Shown: positions 46,195 through 54,626, counted from the first letter of the stretch. The stretch: DNA of 64,000 nt from Anaerotignum sp. MSJ-24 (GCF_018918145.1 NZ_JAHLPX010000007.1:310001-374000); one strand, 5' to 3'. Translations and numbers: made by a program. The notes: generated by a model not told the origin, from the letters alone.

Positions 46195-47153
46195 TTCTTT
46201 TCCTCACTTTCAACAGTTATTCCCTTTTCGGCATAATATTCGGCAGCACCTTTATGGAAAGGAATGTTTATTCCGTCGGTTGCATATTCCTCGCTTATAG
46301 CCATTTTTGTCGGTACGGAATATTGAATAGCCGTTCCGTTTTCAAAAAGTTTTTCCGTTATTTTGTATACGGTTTCGTCAGAAAGGCTATCGCTTGCTAT
46401 AAGTACGGCTTTTACACCGATTGTTTTTATGTCCTCAGTTTGTCCGTAATATGTTCCGGCAGGTATTGTGCATATGTCATAGCTGTCGTAATTGTTCATT
46501 ATTGTTTCCAATGCGTTATCATCAATACCTATAAGTCTTACGTCACAATTTCCCGATAAGTCGCTGAGAACGGGAACGGGAAAACCGGAAGTACAGAACA
46601 TTGCATCTATTTCTCCGTTTTTGAGTGCTTCTGCGGCCTCTGAGTAGTTGAGATTTTTTCCGTCTATCATGTCGAGAGTAAGACCTTCCGAAAGCAGTAT
46701 ATGTTCTGCATTTATTTCTGTTCCGGATTCTTCTTCGCCTATGCCGACCTTTCTGCCTTTCAAGTCAGATATTGTCTGTATGTCGGAATCCTTTTGCACG
46801 ACTATGTGGCATACCTCCGGATATAATCCGGCAACGGCACTGAAGGTATCTTTTCCGTCGGTTGTATCGTCGTTATAAGCCGTATATATTAAGTCTGATT
46901 GTGCTATTGCAAGCTGAATGTATTTTTTAGGCATTAATCGGAGATTTGCGGCAGAACCGGCTGTCGCTTTAACATCAAGCTCTATTTTATCTGTTTCCTC
47001 GTCAAAAACTCCGGCAAATGCAGTTCCGAATGAATAGTATGTACCGCCTATTCCGGCGGTTCCGGTTCTTATTCTTTCACTTCCGGATGCCGAACAGCCG
47101 GAAAGAAGTATTATGGTACAACCAAACAGTATTAAAGCTGATTTGAATTTCAA
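46191..47153 (-). CDS. TAXI-family solute-binding lipoprotein
   Basis: The 320-residue lipoprotein has lipobox LSGC (C20) and the TAXI motif GTAGIGGTYYSFGTAFAG, DVKATAGSAANLRLM, and a Venus-flytrap fold with the hinge around IGEEESGT. TAXI proteins normally feed TRAP transporters. No TRAP membrane subunits occur here, and the only membrane partner is the overlapping gltS, so the bound substrate may be glutamate or a related dicarboxylate. It has its own strong promoter and an operator-like palindrome upstream. Confidence 0.88.
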   Translation of the reverse strand: MKFKSALILFGCTIILLSGCSASGSERIRTGTAGIGGTYYSFGTAFAGVFDEETDKIELDVKATAGSAANLRLMPKKYIQLAIAQSDLIYTAYNDDTTDGKDTFSAVAGLYPEVCHIVVQKDSDIQTISDLKGRKVGIGEEESGTEINAEHILLSEGLTLDMIDGKNLNYSEAAEALKNGEIDAMFCTSGFPVPVLSDLSGNCDVRLIGIDDNALETIMNNYDSYDICTIPAGTYYGQTEDIKTIGVKAVLIASDSLSDETVYKITEKLFENGTAIQYSVPTKMAISEEYATDGINIPFHKGAAEYYAEKGITVESEEKK

Positions 47154-47176
47154 TATTTATTCCTCCAAACAAAGCA

Positions 47177-47201
47177 GGGAATTGGACAACGTCCAATTCC
47201 C
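47177..47201 (-). promoter_or_regulatory. Perfect palindrome in TAXI/gltS leader
   Basis: GGGAATTGGAC-AAC-GTCCAATTCCC, an 11-bp perfect inverted repeat with a 3-base loop, lies between the promoter and the ribosome site. It could be a repressor operator, or a short attenuation or stabilising hairpin. Confidence 0.6.
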
Positions 47202-47214
47202 CGATGATTTTTTT

Positions 47215-47243
47215 ATTATACAGTACAATATAAAGTGTGTCAA
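47215..47243 (-). promoter_or_regulatory. TAXI/gltS promoter
   Basis: A perfect minus-strand promoter TTGACA-N17-TATAAT (complement at 47238-47243 and 47215-47220) lies about 60 bases before the TAXI gene start. Confidence 0.85.
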
Positions 47244-47305
47244 TATATATACTTTGGCAGTGTAAATGATACATTTAACTTAAATTTTGTACTGTAAAAA
47301 ATATT

Positions 47306-48376
47306 TTATTTTTCTGCTTTTAGCATATCACCGATAAATATTCCATATCCCTTAGTCGGTTCATTTACGAATACATGCGTTACCGCACCGATGATTTTTC
47401 CGTTCTGGATAATAGGGGAGCCGCTCATGCCTTGGACAATACCGCCGGCTTTGTCGATAAGCCGGTCATCAGTTATTTTCAATACAAGGCATTTATCGGA
47501 GTTTTCCGCATTTTTATTTATATCTTTTATCTGTATTTTGTATTCCTCTACGTTAATTCCGTCAAGAGAACAACGTATTACGGCATCGCCTGTCGTTACC
47601 TCGTCAAAATCGGCAACCGGCAGAGTTTCGGCATTTTCAGCAAAGGAGTTATTTTCAATACTACCGTATATGCCATGCCCGGTGTTGGAAATCACATTGC
47701 CGTAGACAATGTTTTTGTTCAATATACCTGTCAGTTCTCCGGGACTGCCTTTCTGGCTTTTTCTTATTCCGCTGAGCGAACTGCCGACAAGACTGCCTTC
47801 CTTGAGAGACATAAGCTTTTCGGTATCGGCATCATATACGCCGTGACCGAGAGCACCGAAGGTCATGTCATCGGGATTTATATATGTCAGCGTGCCTATA
47901 CCTTGTGTGCTGTCCCTTACCCATACACCTATTTTCTGACTTCCGTCCTCAATGCATTTTACCGGAGTCAGCTTTATGTCCAGAGTGCTGTCCTTTCTTA
48001 AAACAGTGAGTGTTATTGAGCTGTTGCAGTTGTCAACCGCATTCATAAGAGCCTCTTTATCGTTCAGCTCAATGCCGTCTGCCATAAGAATAATATCTCC
48101 GGCTTTCAGTGTATCGCCTGCCGGAGTGTAAACATGCCTGTCCTCTCCGGTAACACTGCCTGTTCCGAGCACAAGTATTCCGCTGCTTTCCATAGTTACG
48201 CCGATAACCTGTCCGCCGGGAATAAGCTCGTCTGTGGTGTTGTCATCGGAAATTGTCGAAGCCGAAGCTGTAATTTTTTTGTCATTGACATTTGAGCACG
48301 ATGCTGTCAAGGTCATACATGCAGTAATAAAAGTTAAGCTGATGATTTTTTTTAAAACCTTGCCGTTTTCCGGCAT
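47306..48376 (-). CDS. spoIVB: SpoIVB-like signalling peptidase (S55)
   Basis: The 356-residue protein fits SpoIVB, the serine peptidase that activates pro-sigma-K processing by cleaving SpoIVFA. It has an N-terminal hydrophobic anchor, a PDZ domain (GEDRHVYTPAGDTLKAGDIILMADG), and the S55 catalytic domain with His (GALGHGVYD) and the nucleophile in GMSGSPII. Together with the species context it indicates endospore formation. Its usual neighbour, the master regulator spo0A, is not seen in this window. The ATG at 48376 has only a weak ribosome site; an alternative in-frame start slightly downstream (near KKIISLTF) is possible. Confidence 0.85.
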   Translation of the reverse strand: MPENGKVLKKIISLTFITACMTLTASCSNVNDKKITASASTISDDNTTDELIPGGQVIGVTMESSGILVLGTGSVTGEDRHVYTPAGDTLKAGDIILMADGIELNDKEALMNAVDNCNSSITLTVLRKDSTLDIKLTPVKCIEDGSQKIGVWVRDSTQGIGTLTYINPDDMTFGALGHGVYDADTEKLMSLKEGSLVGSSLSGIRKSQKGSPGELTGILNKNIVYGNVISNTGHGIYGSIENNSFAENAETLPVADFDEVTTGDAVIRCSLDGINVEEYKIQIKDINKNAENSDKCLVLKITDDRLIDKAGGIVQGMSGSPIIQNGKIIGAVTHVFVNEPTKGYGIFIGDMLKAEK

Positions 48377-48490
48377 ACCTGATCACTTCCCATACCTCGG
48401 CTTATGCAGAATTGTTTTCTGCACGATTTTAATTTAACCTTGATACAGATAAGCTATACAGGCAATGTTTTTTAAATTTAACATATATAT

Positions 48491-49051
48491 TTATCGGTTC
48501 CGAATATCTATGGTTTCGTTTCTATTCAAATATTTTTTATAAATAATTACCGCCATATATGCCGAAAATATTCCTATCAAAATTCCGAAAAGAACGTCTG
48601 TCGGATAATGTACGCCAATATATAATCTTGAAAAGGCGATAAGTGCCGCAAGAATTACAGCAGGAATACCGATTTTTTTAGGCATAAGCTTGAAATAGAC
48701 AAATGCAGCCGCAAAGGATGCACAGCTATGTCCGGAAGGAAATGAGAAATCCTTCGGTTTAGCGATAAGCGGAATAATATCGCTGTATCTGTCATAAGGA
48801 CGTATTCTCGCAACCATGTTTTTAAGGCATACGTTTGTTATCAGAGCACCTATGATGAGTGCGATAATTGCGGTTAAGCCGATTTTTCTTGTTTTTTTAT
48901 TTATTAAAAGTAAAAGCGATAATACTATCCAGAACCAGCCACCGTTTCCAAGCATGGTAATAAATTTGAAAATTCCCGTCAGTATATCGTTTCTTATATG
49001 CTCCTGGAGGAACATAAGTATACTGTAATCAATACTATATATAATTCCCAT
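48491..49051 (-). CDS. PAP2-family membrane phosphatase
   Basis: The 186-residue protein has about six helices and the three PAP2 motifs: KNMVARIRP (KxxxxxxRP), PSGH (SFPSGHSC) and SRLYIGVHYPTD. Such enzymes dephosphorylate lipid pyrophosphates; a common role is recycling undecaprenyl pyrophosphate for wall synthesis. It lies next to the NlpC/P60 gene in the same direction, separated by a terminator. Confidence 0.88.
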   Translation of the reverse strand: MGIIYSIDYSILMFLQEHIRNDILTGIFKFITMLGNGGWFWIVLSLLLLINKKTRKIGLTAIIALIIGALITNVCLKNMVARIRPYDRYSDIIPLIAKPKDFSFPSGHSCASFAAAFVYFKLMPKKIGIPAVILAALIAFSRLYIGVHYPTDVLFGILIGIFSAYMAVIIYKKYLNRNETIDIRNR

Positions 49052-49074
49052 AAACTCTCCTTTTATAATAAATT

Positions 49075-49103
49075 AACCCTGTATCAATTTGTAATACAGG
49101 GTT
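49075..49103 (-). terminator. Terminator after NlpC/P60 gene
   Basis: A 10-bp stem AACCCTGTAT/ATACAGGGTT lies just past the 3' end of the NlpC/P60 gene, with a T-rich tail on the minus strand. Confidence 0.65.
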
Positions 49104-49128
49104 GACTTCTTGTTAATATTTTTATTTT

Positions 49129-50232
49129 TTAAAGAACTCTCTTAGCATAAGCGAATGAAGATAATCCGTAAGGATCACTGAGTGTGCTTATTATTACGCC
49201 GTCTTTGATTCCTGATGAAGAGTGGATATAGTAACCGTCGTACATATAAATTCCGACATGGTCGATTGTTCCGTTTCCGTCGTTATCGAAGAAAACAAGG
49301 TCGCCAGCCTGAAGCTCGCTCTTGTCGATTAAATATCCGTCGTTTGCAGCCATTCCGGCAGAAGAACGTGTAAGAGAAATTCCTTCGGCATTTTTGAATA
49401 CGCAGTATACAAAGCCTGAGCAGTCAACGCCCGATGAAAGATCTGTGCCGCCCCATACATAAGGTGTGCCTAAGAACTGCTTTGCATAATTTATAAGCTG
49501 TCCACCCTTTGTGAGAGCCTCTTCCGAATCTTCGTCTGTTTTAACATCGAAATATTCTGCACTGACATAGCCTTCGCTTCCGTCATCAGTTAAAATATGT
49601 ACCCATTCATCATCGCTGTCAATGATTTCTGCCTTTGTCATGTAGGGGAGAACACTGATTATATCTCCGTCAAGAGTAGGTTCTGTTCTGAAGTTAAGTC
49701 CCGTAACCGCAGTAACAAAACCATAATCCTCTGTTACTGCCGTTGCATAATCAACCTCACTGAGACAATCTATGTAATCTCCGTCAACACTGCTTGCGGG
49801 AATATAGCCTTCTGTGCCTTTTGAATTTACAAGGAGCCAGTCACCGGCAATTCCTTTTGCTGTTACAACATCGCCTTTGTTGAGTCGGTCAAGCTTTCCT
49901 GTGTTTTCGCCTGGAGCCTCTCTTAAGCTTACTTTTTCGTCAATGACTGTAACATCTGTTTCTGTTATTTCAATGTAATCTTCGTAGATATATGCACTGT
50001 TCTTATCTGCATAGGATACATTGAACCAGTTTCCTCTTTTATCGAGAATTTCAACCATATCGCCTTCGTTAAGCTTGTCCACAATAGTAGATGAAGTGTT
50101 GCTTTCGGCTCTTACATTAACTCCGCTGTCGTTAAGAGTTCCGTGTGTGGCAGCTAATGCTGTTGCAGAAAAGCAGGCCGCAAACACACAGCCTACAACC
50201 GTCGAGTTAACAAGAATTCTATTTATATTCAT
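49129..50232 (-). CDS. SH3-repeat NlpC/P60 peptidoglycan endopeptidase
   Basis: The 367-residue exported protein has a signal peptide (1-27, ending ALA), then three bacterial SH3 domains (about 30-90, 95-150, 165-230) starting at GVNVRAESN, KVSLREAPG and GLNFRTEPT, which bind the wall. The C-terminal NlpC/P60 domain (about 240-367) has the catalytic Cys in DCSGF (C271) and His in DHVGIY and IHSSS. It cleaves the gamma-D-Glu-diaminoacid bond of stem peptides, as LytE and CwlO do in Bacillus. A WalR-like box at 50257-50273 suggests control by wall homeostasis signals. Confidence 0.93.
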   Translation of the reverse strand: MNINRILVNSTVVGCVFAACFSATALAATHGTLNDSGVNVRAESNTSSTIVDKLNEGDMVEILDKRGNWFNVSYADKNSAYIYEDYIEITETDVTVIDEKVSLREAPGENTGKLDRLNKGDVVTAKGIAGDWLLVNSKGTEGYIPASSVDGDYIDCLSEVDYATAVTEDYGFVTAVTGLNFRTEPTLDGDIISVLPYMTKAEIIDSDDEWVHILTDDGSEGYVSAEYFDVKTDEDSEEALTKGGQLINYAKQFLGTPYVWGGTDLSSGVDCSGFVYCVFKNAEGISLTRSSAGMAANDGYLIDKSELQAGDLVFFDNDGNGTIDHVGIYMYDGYYIHSSSGIKDGVIISTLSDPYGLSSFAYAKRVL

Positions 50233-50256
50233 TTAGTATTGCCTCCAAATTAAATT

Positions 50257-50273
50257 ATTACAAATTTGTTACG
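50257..50273 (-). promoter_or_regulatory. WalR-like box before NlpC/P60 gene
   Basis: The minus strand reads CGTAAC-N5-TGTAAT, one base off the WalR consensus TGTWAH-N5-TGTWAH, about 25 bases upstream of the start. The same box type is at 999-1015 before the CAP gene. Confidence 0.55.
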
Positions 50274-50470
50274 TTTTTATTATACAAAGGTTTCAGCATA
50301 TTGTCAATAAATTTTATGTCCGTTATTTATCGCAAATTTTATTGAAATCTATCTAAAATCGAGTTTATAATTAAATTAATATAGAATAATTTTAGCATTT
50401 AATGGTTGTATAGTACATAGATTTTTATAATTTAATTGAATTTTAATAATATTTTTAGGGAGAAATAGAC

Positions 50471-51625
50471 ATGACCGTACAAAAACTTGAAGAGCTTATT
50501 AATGCAGGTGAAGGTGAAAAACTGGATTATAAGGAACAGCTTTTGCTTGATACCGAAACAAAGAAAAAGGAGTTTGCAAAGGACGTTACAGCAATAGCCA
50601 ATACAAAGGGTGGTAGAGGATACCTCGTTTTCGGTGTTGCCGATAAAACAAGAGAGGTTATAGGTATAACCGGAAAGCACCCGACAGAGGAAAGTATTTT
50701 TCAGATAATAAGTACAAGATGCGATCCGCCGGTGCCTATGAGATATGAAGAAATAATGTATAAGGATAAGCTTGTTGCGGTTCTTACTATATTTAAAAGC
50801 AACCATCGTCCGCACCAGATTTTGCAGACAGGTACATTTTACATAAGAAGAGGTTCAACAACGGACATTGCAAGAAGATATGAAATAGCCGCAATGCTCC
50901 AGGACAGCGGATTGGTCAGCTATGAAACAACGCCGGTAAGAGATGCGAATATAGGCGATCTGGACAGTGGAATGCTTGAAAAATATGTTCTTAATAATCT
51001 TCCGGCAACGGATTTGAACGGGCTTATTATATTGGAAAGCATGGGAATAATAACCTACAATAATGATACCAAGGAATATAATCCGACCGCCGGAGGACTT
51101 CTGCTTTTCGGAAAAAATCCGCAGAGATTTCTGCCGTCAACCGGAATAAGAATAGAAATAAATAAGAAGGTTAAGCTTTTTGAAGGCAATATTCCGACAA
51201 TGCTTGATAATGCTGAGGAGTTTATTTCTTCTTTGCCTATGCTTAAAAATTATCCGGTAAATGCAATATACGAGGCATTGTATAACGCAGTCGTTCACAG
51301 GGATTATTGGGACGCAACAAGAGAAACCTTTGTCATAATAAGACCGTCCAGCATAGAGATAACCAATCCGGGAGCGATTTGGAACACCGACGGAGTAATA
51401 AACATGGATAATGACATAAATCCTCCGAGAAGAAACAGCTGGCTTTACCAAAGACTTCTGCTTACGGACAAAAAGGATAGATTTCTTAACAGCCCGATAG
51501 GCATAAGAACGCTCAATGACAGCTTTGAAAAATACGGATTGAAGGTTAAATATGTAAATCTCATAAAGAAAAATCTGTTTAAGGTTGTTCTTCCCGGAAT
51601 GGAGGCTGTTGAGGAGAAAATGTAA
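50471..51625 (+). CDS. AlbA_2 (Schlafen-like) domain regulator
   Basis: The 384-residue protein starts with an AlbA_2/Schlafen-type domain (EGEKLDYKEQ ... FAKDVTAIANTKGGRGYLVFGV), followed by IRRGSTTDIARRYEIAAM. The C-terminal half has an HATPase_c_4-like region (NAIYEALYNAVVHRDYWDAT) typical of these putative ATP-dependent helicase/transcriptional-regulator proteins. Function in bacteria is poorly known; some relatives are defence or transcription factors. Single gene with a promoter-rich AT region upstream and a terminator downstream, separating it from the pst locus. Confidence 0.8.
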   Translation: MTVQKLEELINAGEGEKLDYKEQLLLDTETKKKEFAKDVTAIANTKGGRGYLVFGVADKTREVIGITGKHPTEESIFQIISTRCDPPVPMRYEEIMYKDKLVAVLTIFKSNHRPHQILQTGTFYIRRGSTTDIARRYEIAAMLQDSGLVSYETTPVRDANIGDLDSGMLEKYVLNNLPATDLNGLIILESMGIITYNNDTKEYNPTAGGLLLFGKNPQRFLPSTGIRIEINKKVKLFEGNIPTMLDNAEEFISSLPMLKNYPVNAIYEALYNAVVHRDYWDATRETFVIIRPSSIEITNPGAIWNTDGVINMDNDINPPRRNSWLYQRLLLTDKKDRFLNSPIGIRTLNDSFEKYGLKVKYVNLIKKNLFKVVLPGMEAVEEKM

Positions 51626-51646
51626 ATTAATAATGAAGTAAATCAG

Positions 51647-51686
51647 TCTGTGGTGTATGTATTAACACATATGCCGCAGATTTTTT
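51647..51686 (+). terminator. Terminator after AlbA_2 gene
   Basis: A 14-bp stem TCTGTGGTGTATGT/ACATATGCCGCAGA (three wobbles) with a six-base loop, followed by six T. Confidence 0.85.
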
Positions 51687-51746
51687 AATATATTTCAATA
51701 AGTTCGTAAAGCGAGTTTTCGACTTAGAGGCTCAGCCTCAAAAAAT

Positions 51747-51801
51747 TTAACATAGATTTATCATTACTGCGGTTGGGGATTTAACCAAGTCTTCATATAA
51801 T
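51747..51801 (+). promoter_or_regulatory. Pho-box promoter of pstS
   Basis: Direct repeats TTAACA (51747) and TTATCA (51758) are 11 bases apart, as in PhoP/PhoB boxes of Firmicutes. Nine bases later comes a weak -35 (TTGGGG at 51773), N17, then TATAAT (51796). The same geometry occurs before pstB. Confidence 0.7.
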
Positions 51802-51861
51802 CTTACTTGTAAACAAAAGAAAATAAAAAAGTGAAGACAAATAAAAGGAGATTTTAAAACT

Positions 51862-52758
51862 ATGAAGAAGAAAATTTTAGCAATCGCTATGACTGCATTA
51901 ATGGTAGTCGGAGTTGCTGCCTGCGGCTCAAGCTCATCAAGTTCAACAACAGATTCAAACTCAACAGATACAACAGCAGACGGAATGACAGGTCAGATTT
52001 CTGTTATCTCAAGAGAGGAAGGCTCAGGAACAAGAGGAGCTTTTGTAGAGCTTATGGGTATTGTTGATGACAGCGACAACGATATAACAACAATCGACGC
52101 AGAAATCACAAACTCAACATCAGTTATGCTTACAACAATAGCAGGAAACAAACAGTCAATCGGTTATGTTTCACTCGGTTCACTTTCGGATGATGTTAAG
52201 GCAGTTAAGGTAGACGGAGTTGAAGCTTCCGTAGATGACATCAAGAACGGTTCATATTCGGTATCAAGACCTTTCCTTGTAGCATACAAAGACGGACAGC
52301 TTTCAGAGCTTGCTCAGGATTATCTTAAATACATACTTAGTGCAGACGGACAGGCAATTATCTCAGAAAACGGTTACATATCGGTATCTGATTCGGCAGA
52401 AGCTTACACAGCAAGCGGCTTAAGCGGAAAACTTGTTCTTGCCGGTTCAACATCGGTATCACCTGTAATGGAAAAGCTTGCAGACGCTTACAAAGCACTT
52501 AACCCCGATGTAACAATCGAAATCCAGCAGACAGGTTCAGGTGCAGGTATCACATCAGCAATCGAAGGTGTATGTGACTTCGGTATGTCATCAAGAGAGC
52601 TTAAGGAAAGTGAAGCGGCAGAGCTTAAAGCAGACCAGATTGCACTTGACGGTATCGCAGTAATCGTAAACAACGAAAATCCTACTGATGACATTTCATC
52701 GGAAAACATCAAAAACATCTATCTTGGCGAAGTAACAAACTGGGAAGATGTTAAGTAA
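51862..52758 (+). CDS. pstS: Phosphate-binding lipoprotein PstS, apparently circularly permuted
   Basis: This 298-residue lipoprotein (lipobox cysteine C21, Ser/Thr linker) is the phosphate receptor of the Pst importer. Both phosphate-binding loops are present but in reversed order. SREEGSGTR, normally in the second half, is at residues 50-58. The usual N-terminal start LAGSTSVSPVMEKL is at 193-206, and TGSGAG and SSREL follow at 224-229 and 243-247. The chain ends at TNWEDVK, which in ordinary PstS lies near the middle. The protein therefore appears circularly permuted, with all ligand loops kept. It is the first gene of the pst locus with a Pho-box promoter and is followed by an attenuating terminator. 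Confidence 0.88.
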   Translation: MKKKILAIAMTALMVVGVAACGSSSSSSTTDSNSTDTTADGMTGQISVISREEGSGTRGAFVELMGIVDDSDNDITTIDAEITNSTSVMLTTIAGNKQSIGYVSLGSLSDDVKAVKVDGVEASVDDIKNGSYSVSRPFLVAYKDGQLSELAQDYLKYILSADGQAIISENGYISVSDSAEAYTASGLSGKLVLAGSTSVSPVMEKLADAYKALNPDVTIEIQQTGSGAGITSAIEGVCDFGMSSRELKESEAAELKADQIALDGIAVIVNNENPTDDISSENIKNIYLGEVTNWEDVK

Positions 52759-52779
52759 AATCAATTAAGATTATGGTCG

Positions 52780-52823
52780 ATTCGGCAGTGACGGGGTGAA
52801 TCTGCTCCTCATTGCCGAATTTT
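52780..52823 (+). terminator. Attenuating terminator between pstS and pstC
   Basis: A 12-bp stem ATTCGGCAGTGA/TCATTGCCGAAT (one wobble) with a 17-base loop and a short T run. Partial read-through would make more receptor than permease, as is usual for binding-protein operons. Confidence 0.7.
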
Positions 52824-52850
52824 AGTATAGAGTCAAATTCGGAGGCTTAT

Positions 52851-53705
52851 ATGAAGTCAAATCAACTAACAGAAATAATAATGAAATTTGTATTTCTGAT
52901 ATTCGCATGCTTTTCCATTGTTGCGGTTATCGTAATATGTGCGTTTATGTTTGCAAACGGTTTTCCTGCAATGGCAAAAATCGGCTTCGGAAATTTCCTT
53001 CTCGGAACCGAATGGCGACCGGGACAAAATCTTTTCGGCATATTCCCTATGATAGTCGGAAGTATATATGTTACAGCCGGAGCAATGATAATCGGTGTGC
53101 CTATCGGTCTTTTATGTGCTGTGTTCCTCACATTCTATTGCCCTAAAAAGCTTTATGCTTTTGTAAAACCTGTTGTAGGTCTTCTTGCCGGAATACCTTC
53201 CATAGTATATGGTTTCTTCGGACTTGTTATTATTGTTCCTATAATACAGAATGTTTTCGGAACAGGCGGAAAGGGTGTGCTTACGGCATCTATACTTCTC
53301 GGAATAATGATACTTCCTACAATTATAGAGGTTTCGGAATCATCACTCAGAGCTGTTCCTAAACAGTATTTTGAAGGCTCACTTGCTCTCGGAGCAACAA
53401 AGGAGCGTTCTATTTTTAAAGCGGTTCTTGTCGGAGGCAAATCCGGTGTTATGTCAGCTGTTGTTCTCGGACTCGGACGAGCAATAGGAGAAACAATGGC
53501 GGTTATTATGGTTGCCGGAAACCAGGCGGCTATACCAAAGAGTGTATTAAGCGGCGTAAGAACACTTACATCAAATATCGTGCTCGAAATGGCATATGCG
53601 GCAGATTTACACAGAGAAGCACTTATAGCAACGGCAGTGGTATTGTTTGTATTTATTCTGATTATAAACATATGCTTATCAATGGTTAAAAGGAGGGAAA
53701 GCTGA
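52851..53705 (+). CDS. pstC: Phosphate ABC transporter permease PstC
   Basis: The 284-residue membrane subunit has about six helices and the ABC permease cytoplasmic loop EGSLALGATKERSIFKAV (EAA-type). It forms the channel with PstA. Start ATG 52851 follows GGAGG; codons further upstream lie within the terminator hairpin. The last base of the stop overlaps the pstA start. Confidence 0.92.
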   Translation: MKSNQLTEIIMKFVFLIFACFSIVAVIVICAFMFANGFPAMAKIGFGNFLLGTEWRPGQNLFGIFPMIVGSIYVTAGAMIIGVPIGLLCAVFLTFYCPKKLYAFVKPVVGLLAGIPSIVYGFFGLVIIVPIIQNVFGTGGKGVLTASILLGIMILPTIIEVSESSLRAVPKQYFEGSLALGATKERSIFKAVLVGGKSGVMSAVVLGLGRAIGETMAVIMVAGNQAAIPKSVLSGVRTLTSNIVLEMAYAADLHREALIATAVVLFVFILIINICLSMVKRRES

Positions 53706-54547
53706 TGAAAACAAAGCTTCAGGAATATAAAAATCATCCGTTTTCTATGCTTATGTTTATTCTGATAATTCTTTCTGCGGTTATCATGATAGGTGCAATG
53801 ATATTTATTATCGGATATATACTTGTAAGAGGTATTCCAAATATGAAGCCGGAGCTTTTTGAATGGCAGTTTACTTCCGAAAACCAGTCAATGATGCCGG
53901 CAATAATCAATACTGTATTGATGACATTATGCACATTGGTTATGGCTGTTCCGGTAGGAGTTTTTTCTGCCATATATCTTGCGGAGTATTCAAAAAAAGG
54001 TTCGAAAATAGTTAAAATAATTCGTATGACGGTTGAAACACTGTCCGGTATTCCTTCAATAGTATATGGTTTATTCGGATTTCTTGCTTTCGTTATTGCT
54101 CTCCGTTGGCAGTATTCGTTCATATCCGGTGCAATCACGCTTGCCATAATGGTTCTTCCGCTTATTATGAGAACAACCGAGGAGGCACTTCTTGCCGTTC
54201 CGGATTCATACAGAGAGGGTAGCTACGGTCTTGGTGCCGGAAAATTAAGAACTATATTCAAGATTATACTTCCTGCCGCAATGCCCGGTATACTTGCCGG
54301 AGTTATACTTGCAGTCGGACGTATCGTTGGTGAAACAGCGGCACTTATATTCACAGCCGGTACAACGGCGGCAGTTCCGGAAAATATCTTTTCATCAACA
54401 AGAACGCTTGCGGTACATATGTATTGTCTGCTTTCGGAAGGTCTTTATATTGATCAGGCATATGCAACAGCCGTTGTATTGCTGGTTATGGTAATTATCA
54501 TAAATGCTTTATCGTCATTCTTGGCAAAGAAGTTAACAAAAAACTGA
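53705..54547 (+). CDS. pstA: Phosphate ABC transporter permease PstA
   Basis: The 280-residue partner permease has about six helices and the EAA loop EGSYGLGAGKLRTIFKIILP. It forms the heterodimeric channel with PstC. The ATG overlaps the pstC stop (TGATG), so translation is coupled. A Pho-box promoter for pstB lies after it. Confidence 0.92.
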   Translation: MKTKLQEYKNHPFSMLMFILIILSAVIMIGAMIFIIGYILVRGIPNMKPELFEWQFTSENQSMMPAIINTVLMTLCTLVMAVPVGVFSAIYLAEYSKKGSKIVKIIRMTVETLSGIPSIVYGLFGFLAFVIALRWQYSFISGAITLAIMVLPLIMRTTEEALLAVPDSYREGSYGLGAGKLRTIFKIILPAAMPGILAGVILAVGRIVGETAALIFTAGTTAAVPENIFSSTRTLAVHMYCLLSEGLYIDQAYATAVVLLVMVIIINALSSFLAKKLTKN

Positions 54548-54571
54548 GGATTTAAGAAAAAATAAAAACAT

Positions 54572-54626
54572 ATAACATAAATTTAACATTTATGTGGCTG
54601 ATGACTTTACATTGATTTTATATAAT
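54572..54626 (+). promoter_or_regulatory. Second Pho-box promoter (pstB-phoU-phoPR)
   Basis: Direct repeats ATAACA (54572) and TTAACA (54583), 11 bases apart, are followed after nine bases by a poor -35 (CTGATG), N17 and TATAAT (54621). Every spacing matches the pstS promoter. The poor -35 suggests activator dependence. Confidence 0.7.

Noticed and set aside
51700-51740. Small hairpins (GAGGC-TCA-GCCTC and neighbour) between the AlbA_2 gene and pstS
   Set aside because: They resemble the 22269-22344 units in having 3-base loops, but the stems are short and unrelated in sequence, so no repeat family could be claimed.
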